Below, one piece after another: positions 1 through 5,684 of a stretch of DNA of 5,684 nucleotides. The notes under the pieces are model-generated. The model saw only the letters and a list, made by a program, of their open reading frames with translations. It was not told where the DNA came from and searched no databases. The DNA is from Lachnospiraceae bacterium UBA7481 (GTDB taxonomy: Bacteria > Bacillota > Clostridia > Lachnospirales > Lachnospiraceae). A program made the translations under genes and the position numbers. Numbering within the stretch: the first letter of the stretch is position 1; every line of letters begins with the position of its first letter. The stretch spans positions 6,408 to 12,091 of the forward strand of contig DLOP01000108.1 in assembly GCA_002478505.1 (NCBI GenBank), read 5' to 3'.

Positions 1-36
1 CAGCAAGCTGCTCTGACATGGAAGATTAGATTGTAA
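1..36 (+). CDS. C-terminal tail of an upstream gene (partial, tentative)
   Basis: The first frame reads 11 sense codons (QQAALTWKIRL) and then TAA at 34-36. The stop lies 7 bases before a strong intrinsic terminator, the usual place for the end of a gene. The other two forward frames also close early (TGA at 14-16, TAG at 27-29), so the frame is not proven. The product cannot be recognised from so few residues. Confidence 0.3.
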   Translation, partial: QQAALTWKIRL

Positions 37-43
37 AATGAGG

Positions 44-89
44 AAAACAGAGGATAGAGACTGTGCGAAGGATCTATTCTCTGTTTTTT
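44..89 (+). terminator. Rho-independent terminator
   Basis: The arms 44-58 and 73-87 pair over about 15 bp, including one G-T pair, around a 14-base loop (59-72). The core pairing is AACAGAG with CTCTGTT, extended inward by GATAGA with TCTATT. A run of six T (84-89) follows directly. This is a textbook intrinsic terminator for a + strand transcript entering from the left. It insulates the downstream operon from read-through. Confidence 0.88.
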
Positions 90-114
90 ATTGTAAAAAT
101 ATGTCTTATCCATA

Positions 115-143
115 TTGACATATAATACTATATGATATATAGT
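115..143 (+). promoter_or_regulatory. Sigma-A-type promoter of the DUF975-padR operon
   Basis: A consensus -35 box TTGACA (115-120) is followed, after exactly 17 bp, by TATAGT (138-143), one mismatch from the -10 consensus. Transcription would start near 150, giving a leader of about 65 bases before the ATG at 215. The -10 box lies inside the right arm of the first palindrome (125-145), and a second palindrome covers about +8 to +28, so repression by a dimeric regulator is expected. A further TATAAT at 170-175 lacks a good -35 box and is a weaker candidate. Confidence 0.8.
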
Positions 144-145
144 AT
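125..145 (+). promoter_or_regulatory. Operator-like palindrome 1, overlapping the -10 box
   Basis: Two perfect 9-base arms (ATACTATAT at 125-133 and ATATAGTAT at 137-145) flank a 3-base spacer, for a 21 bp site centred on 135. The site lies over the -10 box and part of the spacer of the promoter, where a bound dimer would block RNA polymerase. It resembles palindrome 2 in length and half-site (shared pattern ATAYTATA). The PadR protein encoded in the same operon is the obvious candidate ligand, but that is inference. Confidence 0.6.
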
Positions 146-156
146 ATGAAAAGATA

Positions 157-177
157 ATATTATACATTGTATAATAT
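157..177 (+). promoter_or_regulatory. Operator-like palindrome 2, just downstream of the start site
   Basis: Two perfect 10-base arms (ATATTATACA at 157-166 and TGTATAATAT at 168-177) flank one central base, giving a 21 bp site centred on 167. By direct comparison it matches palindrome 1 at 15 of 21 positions. The centres are 32 bp apart, close to three helical turns, so two dimers would sit on the same DNA face. Each arm contains TATAAT on one strand, so some of the symmetry could come from promoter-like sequence. Confidence 0.6.
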
Positions 178-214
178 GTGCGGTGGAAAATAAAGACGTA
201 CAAGGAGAAGAGAA

Positions 215-970
215 ATGAATACGTGGTCAAGAAGTGAATTAAAAGGAAATGCAAGGCAGGTGCTGTCACGTACCTATGGGAAGATGCTTATTATTTCATT
301 GCTGCTGACAGCTCTGCAGACGTTGCCATCCCAATTTACGGTACAATTTAAATTTCCGTATCAATATTTGGGATTTTCCGAATTTTTTAATAAACTGCGA
401 GAACTTTTTTTGCACAGAGAGATGGACTGGGATTTAAAAAGACTGTTGGCAGGTATATTTTTATTTGTATTTATGATGTCGCTGATCAGTTCACTTATAC
501 AGTGCGCCATCGGGATATTTCTGACTGCCCCGATGGGAGTATCGATCAAGCGCTTCCTGTTGTTTAACAGAAGCAGTGATCAGGCGGACCTAAAGGAACT
601 GAGTTATGCATTCCGGTATTCTTATCTCAATATTGTTAAGGTGCTTTTCTTTCAATCTTTATATACTTTTTTATGGAGTCTGCTTTTTTGGGTGCCGGGA
701 ATCATAAAAGGTTACGAATACCGTATGATTCCTTATCTGTTGGCGGAAAATCCCAATTTGTCCAAGGACGATGCGTTTGCCATATCAAAGCGAATGATGG
801 ATGGAGAAAAATGGGAGACTTTTGTATTAGACTGTTCCTTTATCGGATATATCATTCTTTCCCTTCTTACTGCCGGACTGCTTTCCATTTTCTATGTGAC
901 ACCGTATAAGATTCTGACGGATACAGAACTTTATGTTGCATTAAAGGGGAAGGGAATGAATCAGGAATAG
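215..970 (+). CDS. DUF975 family integral membrane protein
   Basis: This 251-residue protein matches the DUF975 family as I know it. It opens with the basic, family-typical segment WSRSELKGNARQVL (4-17), which leads into the first membrane segment (about 22-38). Further hydrophobic segments lie at about 78-105, 141-165 and 205-229. The conserved part is near the C terminus: PGIIKGYEY (161-169), then PYLLAENP (173-180), a helix with SKDDAFAISKRMMDGEKW (183-200), and the last membrane span ending in TPY (229-231). The length is usual for the family. The molecular function is unknown; an inner-membrane role is likely. The start is supported by AAGGAG at 202-207, seven bases before the ATG. It is the first gene after the promoter with twin palindromes and is followed after 32 bases by padR, so it is probably controlled by that repressor. 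Confidence 0.87.
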   Translation: MNTWSRSELKGNARQVLSRTYGKMLIISLLLTALQTLPSQFTVQFKFPYQYLGFSEFFNKLRELFLHREMDWDLKRLLAGIFLFVFMMSLISSLIQCAIGIFLTAPMGVSIKRFLLFNRSSDQADLKELSYAFRYSYLNIVKVLFFQSLYTFLWSLLFWVPGIIKGYEYRMIPYLLAENPNLSKDDAFAISKRMMDGEKWETFVLDCSFIGYIILSLLTAGLLSIFYVTPYKILTDTELYVALKGKGMNQE

Positions 971-1002
971 AGTTTTTAAGACAGCGAAGAAAGGAGAATA
1001 GT

Positions 1003-1329
1003 ATGGTATTTAATACGGGTGCTGCGCTTCTGGATGCAATTGTACTGGCGGTAGTATCCAGAACTGTGGAGGGAACTTACGGATACCGGATTACCCAGCA
1101 GGTGCGGTCGGTGATGGAAATCAGCGAATCTACCTTGTATCCGGTATTGCGCCGGCTGCAGAAGGATGAATGTCTGGAGGTATATGATCAGGAATGTGCG
1201 GGAAGGAACCGGCGGTATTATAAGATTACGGAACGCGGCAGGGTGCAGCTGAACTTATATGAAGGAGAATGGAAGACGTATTCAGAAAAGATAGATTTAT
1301 TGTTTAAGAAAGGAGTCGGCGATGAATAA
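1003..1329 (+). CDS. PadR family transcriptional repressor
   Basis: This 108-residue protein has the size of a short PadR regulator. It is almost only the winged helix-turn-helix domain plus a short C-terminal helix used for dimerisation. Visible family signatures are the opening helix with LLDAIVLAVV (9-18), TYGYRITQQV (25-34), the recognition-helix segment SESTLYPVLRRLQ (41-53), the wing with GRNRRYYKITERG (67-79), and the C-terminal helix with EGEWKTYSEKIDLL (87-100). PadR proteins bind AT-rich dyads as dimers and often repress their own operon. AAGGAG at 991-996, six bases before the ATG, fixes the start. The 3' end overlaps the next gene by 8 bases, which suggests translational coupling. 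Its likely targets are the two palindromes at 125-145 and 157-177. No small-molecule ligand can be inferred; the membrane protein next to it is the more likely signal source. Confidence 0.93.
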   Translation: MVFNTGAALLDAIVLAVVSRTVEGTYGYRITQQVRSVMEISESTLYPVLRRLQKDECLEVYDQECAGRNRRYYKITERGRVQLNLYEGEWKTYSEKIDLLFKKGVGDE

Positions 1330-2032
1330 GGAGGAGTTTTTGAGTCAACTGGAAGCGCATTTGTCCGGTATGCCGGAAAATGAGAAACAGGAAGCTCTGC
1401 AATATTACCGTGATTATTTTGAAGATGCCGGAATGGAAAAGGAAAACGATATACTGGCATCTCTGGGGAGTCCCGCGGAGGTGGCGAAAAATATCAGGGA
1501 AGAAAACCAGAGCGGCGAATGGACGGAGCGGGGGTATCATGCGGAACATCAGTCTGCCGATACCTGTATCGTGAAGACGGACGACGCCGGTCAGCAGAAT
1601 ACAGAAAATCAGCAGAATACAGGAAATCAACAGAATGTCGATCCGAAACCTGAAAAGAAAAAGGATACAGTGGGGATTATTCTGGCGATTGTGCTGATCG
1701 TAGTGTTGAGTCCGGTCTGGCTTTCGGTGATGGGAAGCTTGCTTGGAATCCTGGTTGGTCTGATTGGAGCGTTTGTCGGGTTCATGGTTGCCGGCGTAGC
1801 ATTGTTCATTGTAAGTATACCTATCGTTATAGGAAGCATATGCGCCATGGTGGCGGGACTTCCGGTTCCGGTGGGTCTGATGCTGATGGGAGCGGGACTG
1901 ATGATCGGAGCCATAGGGATCCTGTTGATCTTCCTTACTGTGCTGATCATCCGTTATGCGATCCCGGCGCTGGTTAAGGGAATAGAAAGTTTTTGGAACA
2001 TGATCTTTAAAAGAAGGGAGGCATCAAAATGA
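1322..2032 (+). CDS. DUF1700/HAAS domain membrane protein, PadR partner
   Basis: This is a 236-residue protein. Residues 1-62 form the helical DUF1700 (HAAS) domain: MNKEEFLSQLEAHLSGMP, then a helix with EALQYYRDYFEDA (25-37) and the diagnostic LASLGSPAEVAKNIREE (45-61). A hydrophilic linker (63-115) contains the tandem Q/N repeat (91-105) and ends in a lysine-rich stretch (EKKK, 111-114). The C-terminal half is very hydrophobic: about 117-130, 133-171 and 181-211, so three to four membrane spans rich in Gly, Val and Ile, then a basic tail. HAAS proteins typically sit next to PadR genes and are thought to help sense or transmit signals; the mechanism is not established. The positive-inside rule puts the HAAS domain in the cytoplasm, near PadR. 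AAAGGAG at 1309-1315 sets the start, which lies inside the end of padR. It overlaps the next gene by ATGA at 2029-2032. Confidence 0.85.
   Translation: MNKEEFLSQLEAHLSGMPENEKQEALQYYRDYFEDAGMEKENDILASLGSPAEVAKNIREENQSGEWTERGYHAEHQSADTCIVKTDDAGQQNTENQQNTGNQQNVDPKPEKKKDTVGIILAIVLIVVLSPVWLSVMGSLLGILVGLIGAFVGFMVAGVALFIVSIPIVIGSICAMVAGLPVPVGLMLMGAGLMIGAIGILLIFLTVLIIRYAIPALVKGIESFWNMIFKRREASK
1592..1636 (+). repeat. 18-bp in-frame tandem repeat, 2.5 copies
   Basis: An 18-base unit (cagcagaatacagraaat) runs at 1592-1609 and 1610-1627, with a partial third copy to 1636. Because 18 is a multiple of three it stays in frame and encodes QQNTEN, QQNTGN, QQN in the linker of the HAAS protein. Slippage at this site would lengthen or shorten the linker by six residues without breaking the gene. 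Confidence 0.85.
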
Positions 2033-2931
2033 AAAAATTTGCAAAGATATCATTGATTACTGCGGGCGTTATGTTTGCTCTGGGGCTGGGATTGTTTATT
2101 GGCGGCAGCGTGACGGGCGGTATAAAGCTGATTGAAGATTTTTCCGTTGATGGTGCGGAGTCCCTGCTGAGAATATTCGGAGGGATCCCGGAGAATCTTA
2201 TTCCTGAGGAGGTGAAAGCTGAGTATAATGAGGCGTATCCCATCCTTCAGGGAGGAAGCGTTAACAATATGCAGATCTGTACCCGGGATGAGGTCACGGA
2301 TGTGAAAATCTGCGTTATGAGCGGAGATCTTGAAATTGAAAGCGTCGGCGGTACGGATTATTTTGGCGTGGATTGGGAAGGAATGGGAAAATTTCAGTAT
2401 TATGTGGAGGATGGAACGTTATATGTGATATCCACTATTGGAGACACTACCGTCTACGTGCCGGAGGATATAGTATGTGAAAGCTATACGCTTGCGGCTG
2501 CCGCAGGTAATGTAGACGCTGATGTGATCAAAGCGGAGGAAGCCTCATTGTATATCGGGATGTCGGAGGTATCCATCGATACGCTGGAAGCGGACAGCCT
2601 TACGCTGGAAGCAGGTAAATGCAGCTTTGAAATTGCCAAAGGTAATGTGGGAGAGTGCTCCATGACTTATGATGCCAGCGATATCGGTTATTCAGGAAGC
2701 ATTTCCGGCAATGTAAAGGTGACGGGATCTATGGGAAATCTGGAGTTTAAACTTTGTGGAGATTCTGACCAGTTTAATTATTTTATAAATTCTACGATGG
2801 GAAGTGTAGACATGCCGGGGTATCATGTGGTAGGATTGACACAGAACAAAACGGTTGACAACAATGCTGGAAAGGATATGACGCTTACTTCATCCATGGG
2901 TAATATTGAGGTGGACTTTATGGTTGAATGA
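2029..2931 (+). CDS. DUF4097-type membrane-anchored beta-repeat protein
   Basis: This is a 300-residue protein. A lysine-bearing start (MKKFAK) precedes a hydrophobic helix (about 8-30) with no clear cleavage site, so an uncleaved N-in anchor with the rest outside the membrane is likely. Residues 85-300 show short beta strands separated by Gly/Asp/Asn turns, as in DUF4097 proteins: VMSGDLEIE (96-104), GDTTVYVPEDI (138-148), AAAAGNVDADVIKAEEASLYIGMSEVSI (156-183), and the recurrent SMGNLEF (234-240), STMGSVDM (255-262) and SSMGNIEVDF (288-297). Related domains occur in B. subtilis YvlB and in enterococcal LiaX, both tied to envelope stress. That link is family knowledge, not proof for this protein. 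GGGAGG at 2016-2021 and the ATGA overlap with the HAAS gene support the start and coupling. The best guess is an envelope-exposed sensor or protector. Confidence 0.78.
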   Translation: MKKFAKISLITAGVMFALGLGLFIGGSVTGGIKLIEDFSVDGAESLLRIFGGIPENLIPEEVKAEYNEAYPILQGGSVNNMQICTRDEVTDVKICVMSGDLEIESVGGTDYFGVDWEGMGKFQYYVEDGTLYVISTIGDTTVYVPEDIVCESYTLAAAAGNVDADVIKAEEASLYIGMSEVSIDTLEADSLTLEAGKCSFEIAKGNVGECSMTYDASDIGYSGSISGNVKVTGSMGNLEFKLCGDSDQFNYFINSTMGSVDMPGYHVVGLTQNKTVDNNAGKDMTLTSSMGNIEVDFMVE

Positions 2932-4277
2932 TCCGGCGGAATCATGTCATGAATGAAGATCTGAAAGAATACAGGGATGTCGAGAAGTATATTCTTGACA
3001 TCCCCAAATTTACCAAAAAGAATCAGCGGGAAGATATGGACGGATTTTACTCATTTTTGGGTCGCCCGGGGGAACGGCAGAAGATTATCCATGTTGCCGG
3101 GACCAATGGAAAAGGTTCCGTCTGTGCATATTCTGAATCCATGATCATGGCCACAGGACATACCTGCGGCTTATTTTCGTCTCCGCATTTAGAATGTATG
3201 CGGGAACGCATCCGCCTGCAGAAGACGGATATCCCGGAGGAAGCGTTTGTCAGGATATTTTCTTATGTTAACCAGCAGATCGCATTATATAATAAAAATT
3301 ATTTTCCGACTTTTTTTGAACTTCTTTTTTTTATGGCAATGGTCTATTTTGAGGAAACAAAGCCGGAATATATTATTTTGGAGACGGGGCTGGGCGGGCG
3401 GCTGGACGCTACCAATATCGTAAAAAATAAAAAGATCTGCATTATCACCAGAATCGCCAGGGATCATATGGCATATCTGGGAGATACCTTGGAGGAGATT
3501 GCGGGAGAGAAAGCGGGTATTATCTCAGGTGGCGTTCCGGTTGTTTACTATCACGAAAAGGAAACGGTCAGCCGAGTGATCAGGAAAAAGGCAGAAGAAA
3601 TGGGGGCGGAATCGATTCCGATCGCTGAGACGGATCTTTTAAATTTAAAAAATAATCAAAAAGACATTGATTTTTCTATTTTCTTTGAGTATTATGGTTA
3701 TTATAACATTAAAGTGCCGTCGTGTGCTCTTTATCAATGTATGAATGTTTCGCTGGCGCTATATGCGATGCTAAGGATTCTGGGAAAGCAGCTGACGCAG
3801 GAGATTGCTGCAGAGGCAGTTATGCAGACAAGCTGGTCCTGCCGGATGGAAGAGATTCGCCCCGGTATTCTGCTGGATGGCGCGCATAATCCCAATGGGA
3901 TGCAGGCGTTGTTACAAAGTTTATCTTATCGGCAGGAACGAAAAATCTTACTTTTTGCGGCGGTATCTGATAAAGATATAGCGGCCATGGTACATGAAAT
4001 AACCGCTTCAGGGATATTTGAGCAATATATCATTACGATGGTGGGCGGTGCGCGGTCAGCGGACATAGAGTATGTTGAAAAGCTGTTCCGGAACAATACT
4101 GTGAAAGACGTGAAGACATTTCGAGATGCCGGACAGGCTTTTGTTTATGGAAAAAAGGCGCGGCAGGACGGATTGCTGGTAGTAGCAGGATCATTATATC
4201 TGGCAGGATTGATCCGTAGTTTATGCAAAGATGAAAAGAATGATCATACCGTATCAACGGACGGGGTGGATATTTGA
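2928..4277 (+). CDS. folC: Folylpolyglutamate synthase / dihydrofolate synthase
   Basis: This Mur-ligase-family enzyme uses ATP to add glutamate to folates, and to dihydropteroate when bifunctional; it acts in the cytoplasm. Motifs in order are IPKFTKKN (25-32), the P-loop GTNGKGS (58-64), SSPHL (84-88), TFFELLFFMA (128-137), ETGLGGRLDATN (152-163), ITRIARDH (173-180), LGDTLEEIAGEKAGII (184-199) with the lysine (195) expected to be carbamylated, the second-domain DGAHNPNG (317-324), and GSLYLAGLIR (421-430). The length of 449 is usual. Two places differ from the common form: after EKAGII the usual K-x-G reads SGG (200-202), and the usual W-P-G-R reads WSCR (303-306). Two starts are possible. 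ATG 2928 overlaps the previous stop but has GAGGTGG (2908-2914) 13 bases away. ATG 2949 has GGCGGA (2935-2940) at 8 bases and gives an N terminus closer to the family. Residues about 236-262 are AT-rich at DNA level. Confidence 0.95.
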   Translation: MIRRNHVMNEDLKEYRDVEKYILDIPKFTKKNQREDMDGFYSFLGRPGERQKIIHVAGTNGKGSVCAYSESMIMATGHTCGLFSSPHLECMRERIRLQKTDIPEEAFVRIFSYVNQQIALYNKNYFPTFFELLFFMAMVYFEETKPEYIILETGLGGRLDATNIVKNKKICIITRIARDHMAYLGDTLEEIAGEKAGIISGGVPVVYYHEKETVSRVIRKKAEEMGAESIPIAETDLLNLKNNQKDIDFSIFFEYYGYYNIKVPSCALYQCMNVSLALYAMLRILGKQLTQEIAAEAVMQTSWSCRMEEIRPGILLDGAHNPNGMQALLQSLSYRQERKILLFAAVSDKDIAAMVHEITASGIFEQYIITMVGGARSADIEYVEKLFRNNTVKDVKTFRDAGQAFVYGKKARQDGLLVVAGSLYLAGLIRSLCKDEKNDHTVSTDGVDI

Positions 4278-4322
4278 GAAAGATAGTTGATCTGCAGGTT
4301 TAGAAAGGAACAGGGTATATAA

Positions 4323-4466
4323 ATGATCAATTTTGAAGAGGAGTTGAAAAAATTTCATCCGAGTTTGGAGCTGCAGGATGCAGAGGAAATATTAAATCAA
4401 CGAGATAATACAGATATGACAGATATATTTTTTGAAATTATAAAGGAAACGGACGAAGAAGTTTAG
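4323..4466 (+). CDS. Small acidic protein of unknown function (47 aa)
   Basis: The frame begins MINFEEELKKFHPSLELQDA and ends KETDEEV. It carries 15 acidic against 4 Lys/Arg residues, so it is strongly negative. It looks soluble and mostly helical: a first amphipathic stretch (2-11), a Pro-Ser turn (13-14), a second helix (15-27), an Asp/Asn/Thr turn (28-34), and a third helix rich in Ile/Phe (34-41). There is no signal peptide or cysteine. The upstream sequence has AAAGGAA (4304-4310) and CAGGG (4311-4315), the latter seven bases before the ATG. The gene lies 45 bases after folC and 13 bases before the zinc-ribbon/TPR gene. Its stop codon TAG is part of the TAGGAG ribosome site of that next gene, which argues that it is a real translated cistron. 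I do not recognise a family with certainty; a small partner of the TPR protein is one possibility. Confidence 0.65.
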   Translation: MINFEEELKKFHPSLELQDAEEILNQRDNTDMTDIFFEIIKETDEEV

Positions 4467-4479
4467 GAGATAGACGGTT

Positions 4480-5684
4480 ATGCTTTGTTATCAGTGTGGA
4501 TGCCGTTTATCAGAGTTGGATTATTGTACAGGCTGTGGCGCGGATGTGCGTGCATACAAAAAGATCATGTATGCCGCGGAATATTCTTATAACGATGGAC
4601 TGGAGCGTGCCAAAGTAAGAGACCTGTCAGGAGCGGTTAACTCTTTGCGGCAATGTTTAAAATTTAATAAACAGCATGTGGATGCGCGGAATCTTTTGGG
4701 ACTGATTTATTTTGAATGTGGGGAAGTAGGCGCCGCCTTGATCGAGTGGGTGATCAGTGCGACGGTACGGGAAGAGAGAAATCTTGCGCTGGATTATATG
4801 GAGATTATCCAATCCAATCAGGGACGGCTGGATATTATCCGTACGACGATCAAAAAGTACAATGTCTCATTGGAACTGTGTCAAAACGGCGATTATGATA
4901 TGGCAGTCATCCAGCTGCGCAAAGTGCTGAACCAGAATCCAAAATTTTTAAAAGCCCATCAGCTGTTAGGACTTTTATATGTCCAAAGGGAAGAATGGGA
5001 AAAGGCAAAGCGGGAATTTACGCAGTGCAAGCGGATTGACGGCGGAGACGTGAAGACTCTGCGGTATCTGAAAGAGGTGGAAGAACAGCTGGATCCTGAT
5101 GATGTGCATACTTCAGGACGTGGTAAAAATAAAAAGCGGCAGAAGGAAGAAAATGCTGCCGTCTATAAATCCAGCGGCAATGATGTCATTATTCAGCCCC
5201 TCAATGGAAAGGAACCGCTTGGGATCAATGCATTTATACAGATTGCACTGGGCATTGTGATCGGACTCTGCGTTACTATCTTTTTGATTACGCCTGCTAA
5301 GGTACAGAGCGCGCAGGATGAGCTGAAGGATCAGATCAATGGTTATGTAGAGCAGTTGGATTGGAAAAATACTGAGATCGTAGAACTGGAAACGAGGATC
5401 AGCCAGCTGGAACAGACCAATCTGTCATTGCAGGATAAACTGAATGCTTTATCGGGTTCTGACGGTGCATTGAAGGAAATCAATGAATTACTGGCAGCGG
5501 CGTATGCGGCGCTTGACCAGTCACAGGATGTGATGAAGGTTGAACAGCATCTGGGTGCGATCAGCCAGACATATGTGGAACAGGAGGCTTCGCCGGAATT
5601 TCTCGATTTATACAATTATCTGCGGTCATCAATTGGAGATTCCGTAGCGCAATCTTATTATAGCAGCGGATTGGAAGCATATAA
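4480..5684 (+). CDS. Zinc-ribbon, TPR, transmembrane and coiled-coil protein (3' end beyond window)
   Basis: The frame stays open for 401 codons to the window edge. Residues 1-20 form a zinc ribbon with C3-x2-C6 and C16-x2-C19, plus an extra Cys at 8. TPR-like helical pairs follow: about 36-95 (DLSGAVNSLRQCLKFN, then DARNLLGLIYFECGEVGAAL) and about 128-187 (NGDYDMAVIQLRKVLNQNP, then KAHQLLGLLYVQREEWEKAK). A basic, hydrophilic linker (about 205-245, with GRGKNKKRQK) leads to one membrane helix (250-271). After it comes a predicted coiled coil (about 275-325, ELKDQINGYVEQL and VELETRISQLEQTNLSLQDKL) and then more helix that may begin further TPRs (SSGLEAY at the edge). The topology is likely ribbon and first TPRs inside, coiled coil outside. 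AGGAGA at 4465-4470, nine bases before the ATG, fixes the start. The function is unknown; a scaffold at the membrane is the cautious reading. Confidence 0.85.
   Translation, partial: MLCYQCGCRLSELDYCTGCGADVRAYKKIMYAAEYSYNDGLERAKVRDLSGAVNSLRQCLKFNKQHVDARNLLGLIYFECGEVGAALIEWVISATVREERNLALDYMEIIQSNQGRLDIIRTTIKKYNVSLELCQNGDYDMAVIQLRKVLNQNPKFLKAHQLLGLLYVQREEWEKAKREFTQCKRIDGGDVKTLRYLKEVEEQLDPDDVHTSGRGKNKKRQKEENAAVYKSSGNDVIIQPLNGKEPLGINAFIQIALGIVIGLCVTIFLITPAKVQSAQDELKDQINGYVEQLDWKNTEIVELETRISQLEQTNLSLQDKLNALSGSDGALKEINELLAAAYAALDQSQDVMKVEQHLGAISQTYVEQEASPEFLDLYNYLRSSIGDSVAQSYYSSGLEAY

Noticed and set aside
673..909. A 78-codon forward frame within the DUF975 gene.
   Set aside because: The overlapping frame contains the conserved C-terminal DUF975 motifs; this one is a shifted reading of the same bases.
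1304..1630. A 108-codon minus-strand frame with hydrophobic stretches, opposite the HAAS domain.
   Set aside because: The + strand frame carries the diagnostic HAAS motifs and a ribosome site overlapping padR; the minus frame has no family signature.
1627..1950. A 107-codon minus-strand frame rich in Pro, Thr, Ile and Met.
   Set aside because: It is antisense to the hydrophobic Gly/Val/Ile-rich membrane part of the HAAS protein, which explains its odd composition.
2468..2476. A copy of the palindrome-1 half-site (ATATAGTAT) inside the DUF4097 gene.
   Set aside because: The facing arm is absent at the expected spacing (2456-2464 is GC-rich and unrelated), so it is a chance half-site within coding sequence.
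4278..4322. A possible promoter or terminator between folC and the small acidic gene.
   Set aside because: I see no stable hairpin with a T run and no -35/-10 pair with proper spacing in these 45 bases.
4716..4898. A 60-codon forward frame inside the zinc-ribbon/TPR gene.
   Set aside because: It is out of frame with a 401-codon open frame that has clear domains and a ribosome site; its translation has no recognisable features.
5343..5615. A 90-codon minus-strand frame, rich in Ser and Cys.
   Set aside because: It is the reverse shadow of the coiled-coil part of the TPR protein; the Ser/Cys richness follows from antisense reading of Gln/Leu/Ala codons, and no ribosome site was seen.
1..5684. 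CRISPR array, tRNA or rRNA genes, insertion sequence ends or phage attachment sites.
   Set aside because: No spaced direct repeats, cloverleaf-like segments, transposase or integrase motifs were seen; the window is almost fully occupied by same-strand protein genes.

Overview
The window reads as a chromosomal segment of a Gram-positive, low-to-mid GC anaerobe of the Clostridia, most likely Lachnospiraceae-like. This is an inference from strong AAGGAG-type ribosome binding sites, tight same-strand gene packing, and the protein families present (DUF975, short PadR, DUF1700/HAAS, DUF4097, a Clostridia-style FolC). No sequence search was possible.

Layout: all genes lie on the + strand. Bases 1-36 look like the tail of an upstream gene, closed by a strong intrinsic terminator (44-89). 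A sigma-A-type promoter follows (TTGACA at 115-120, 17 bp, TATAGT at 138-143). It is overlaid by two perfect AT-rich palindromes, each 21 bp long, with centres 32 bp apart. From here runs a compact gene string: a DUF975 membrane protein (215-970), a PadR repressor (1003-1329), a DUF1700/HAAS-type membrane protein (1322-2032), a membrane-anchored DUF4097 protein (2029-2931), FolC (2928-4277, start possibly 2949), a 47-residue acidic protein (4323-4466), and a zinc-ribbon/TPR/transmembrane/coiled-coil protein that runs off the right edge (4480 onward). Three successive junctions overlap by 8, 4 and 4 bases, and no terminator is visible between 215 and the right edge, so one transcript is plausible.

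How the genes may work together: PadR, HAAS and DUF4097 proteins recur together as envelope-linked regulatory modules in Firmicutes. The simplest model is that PadR represses the promoter through the twin palindromes. The HAAS membrane protein would relay a membrane state to PadR, and the DUF975 and DUF4097 proteins would be envelope outputs or sensors. FolC (folate polyglutamylation) joined to this module by a stop/start overlap is the oddest part of the layout. The most interesting points are the paired operator-like palindromes, the uncharacterised membrane module they appear to control, and the small acidic protein plus zinc-ribbon/TPR protein downstream of folC.
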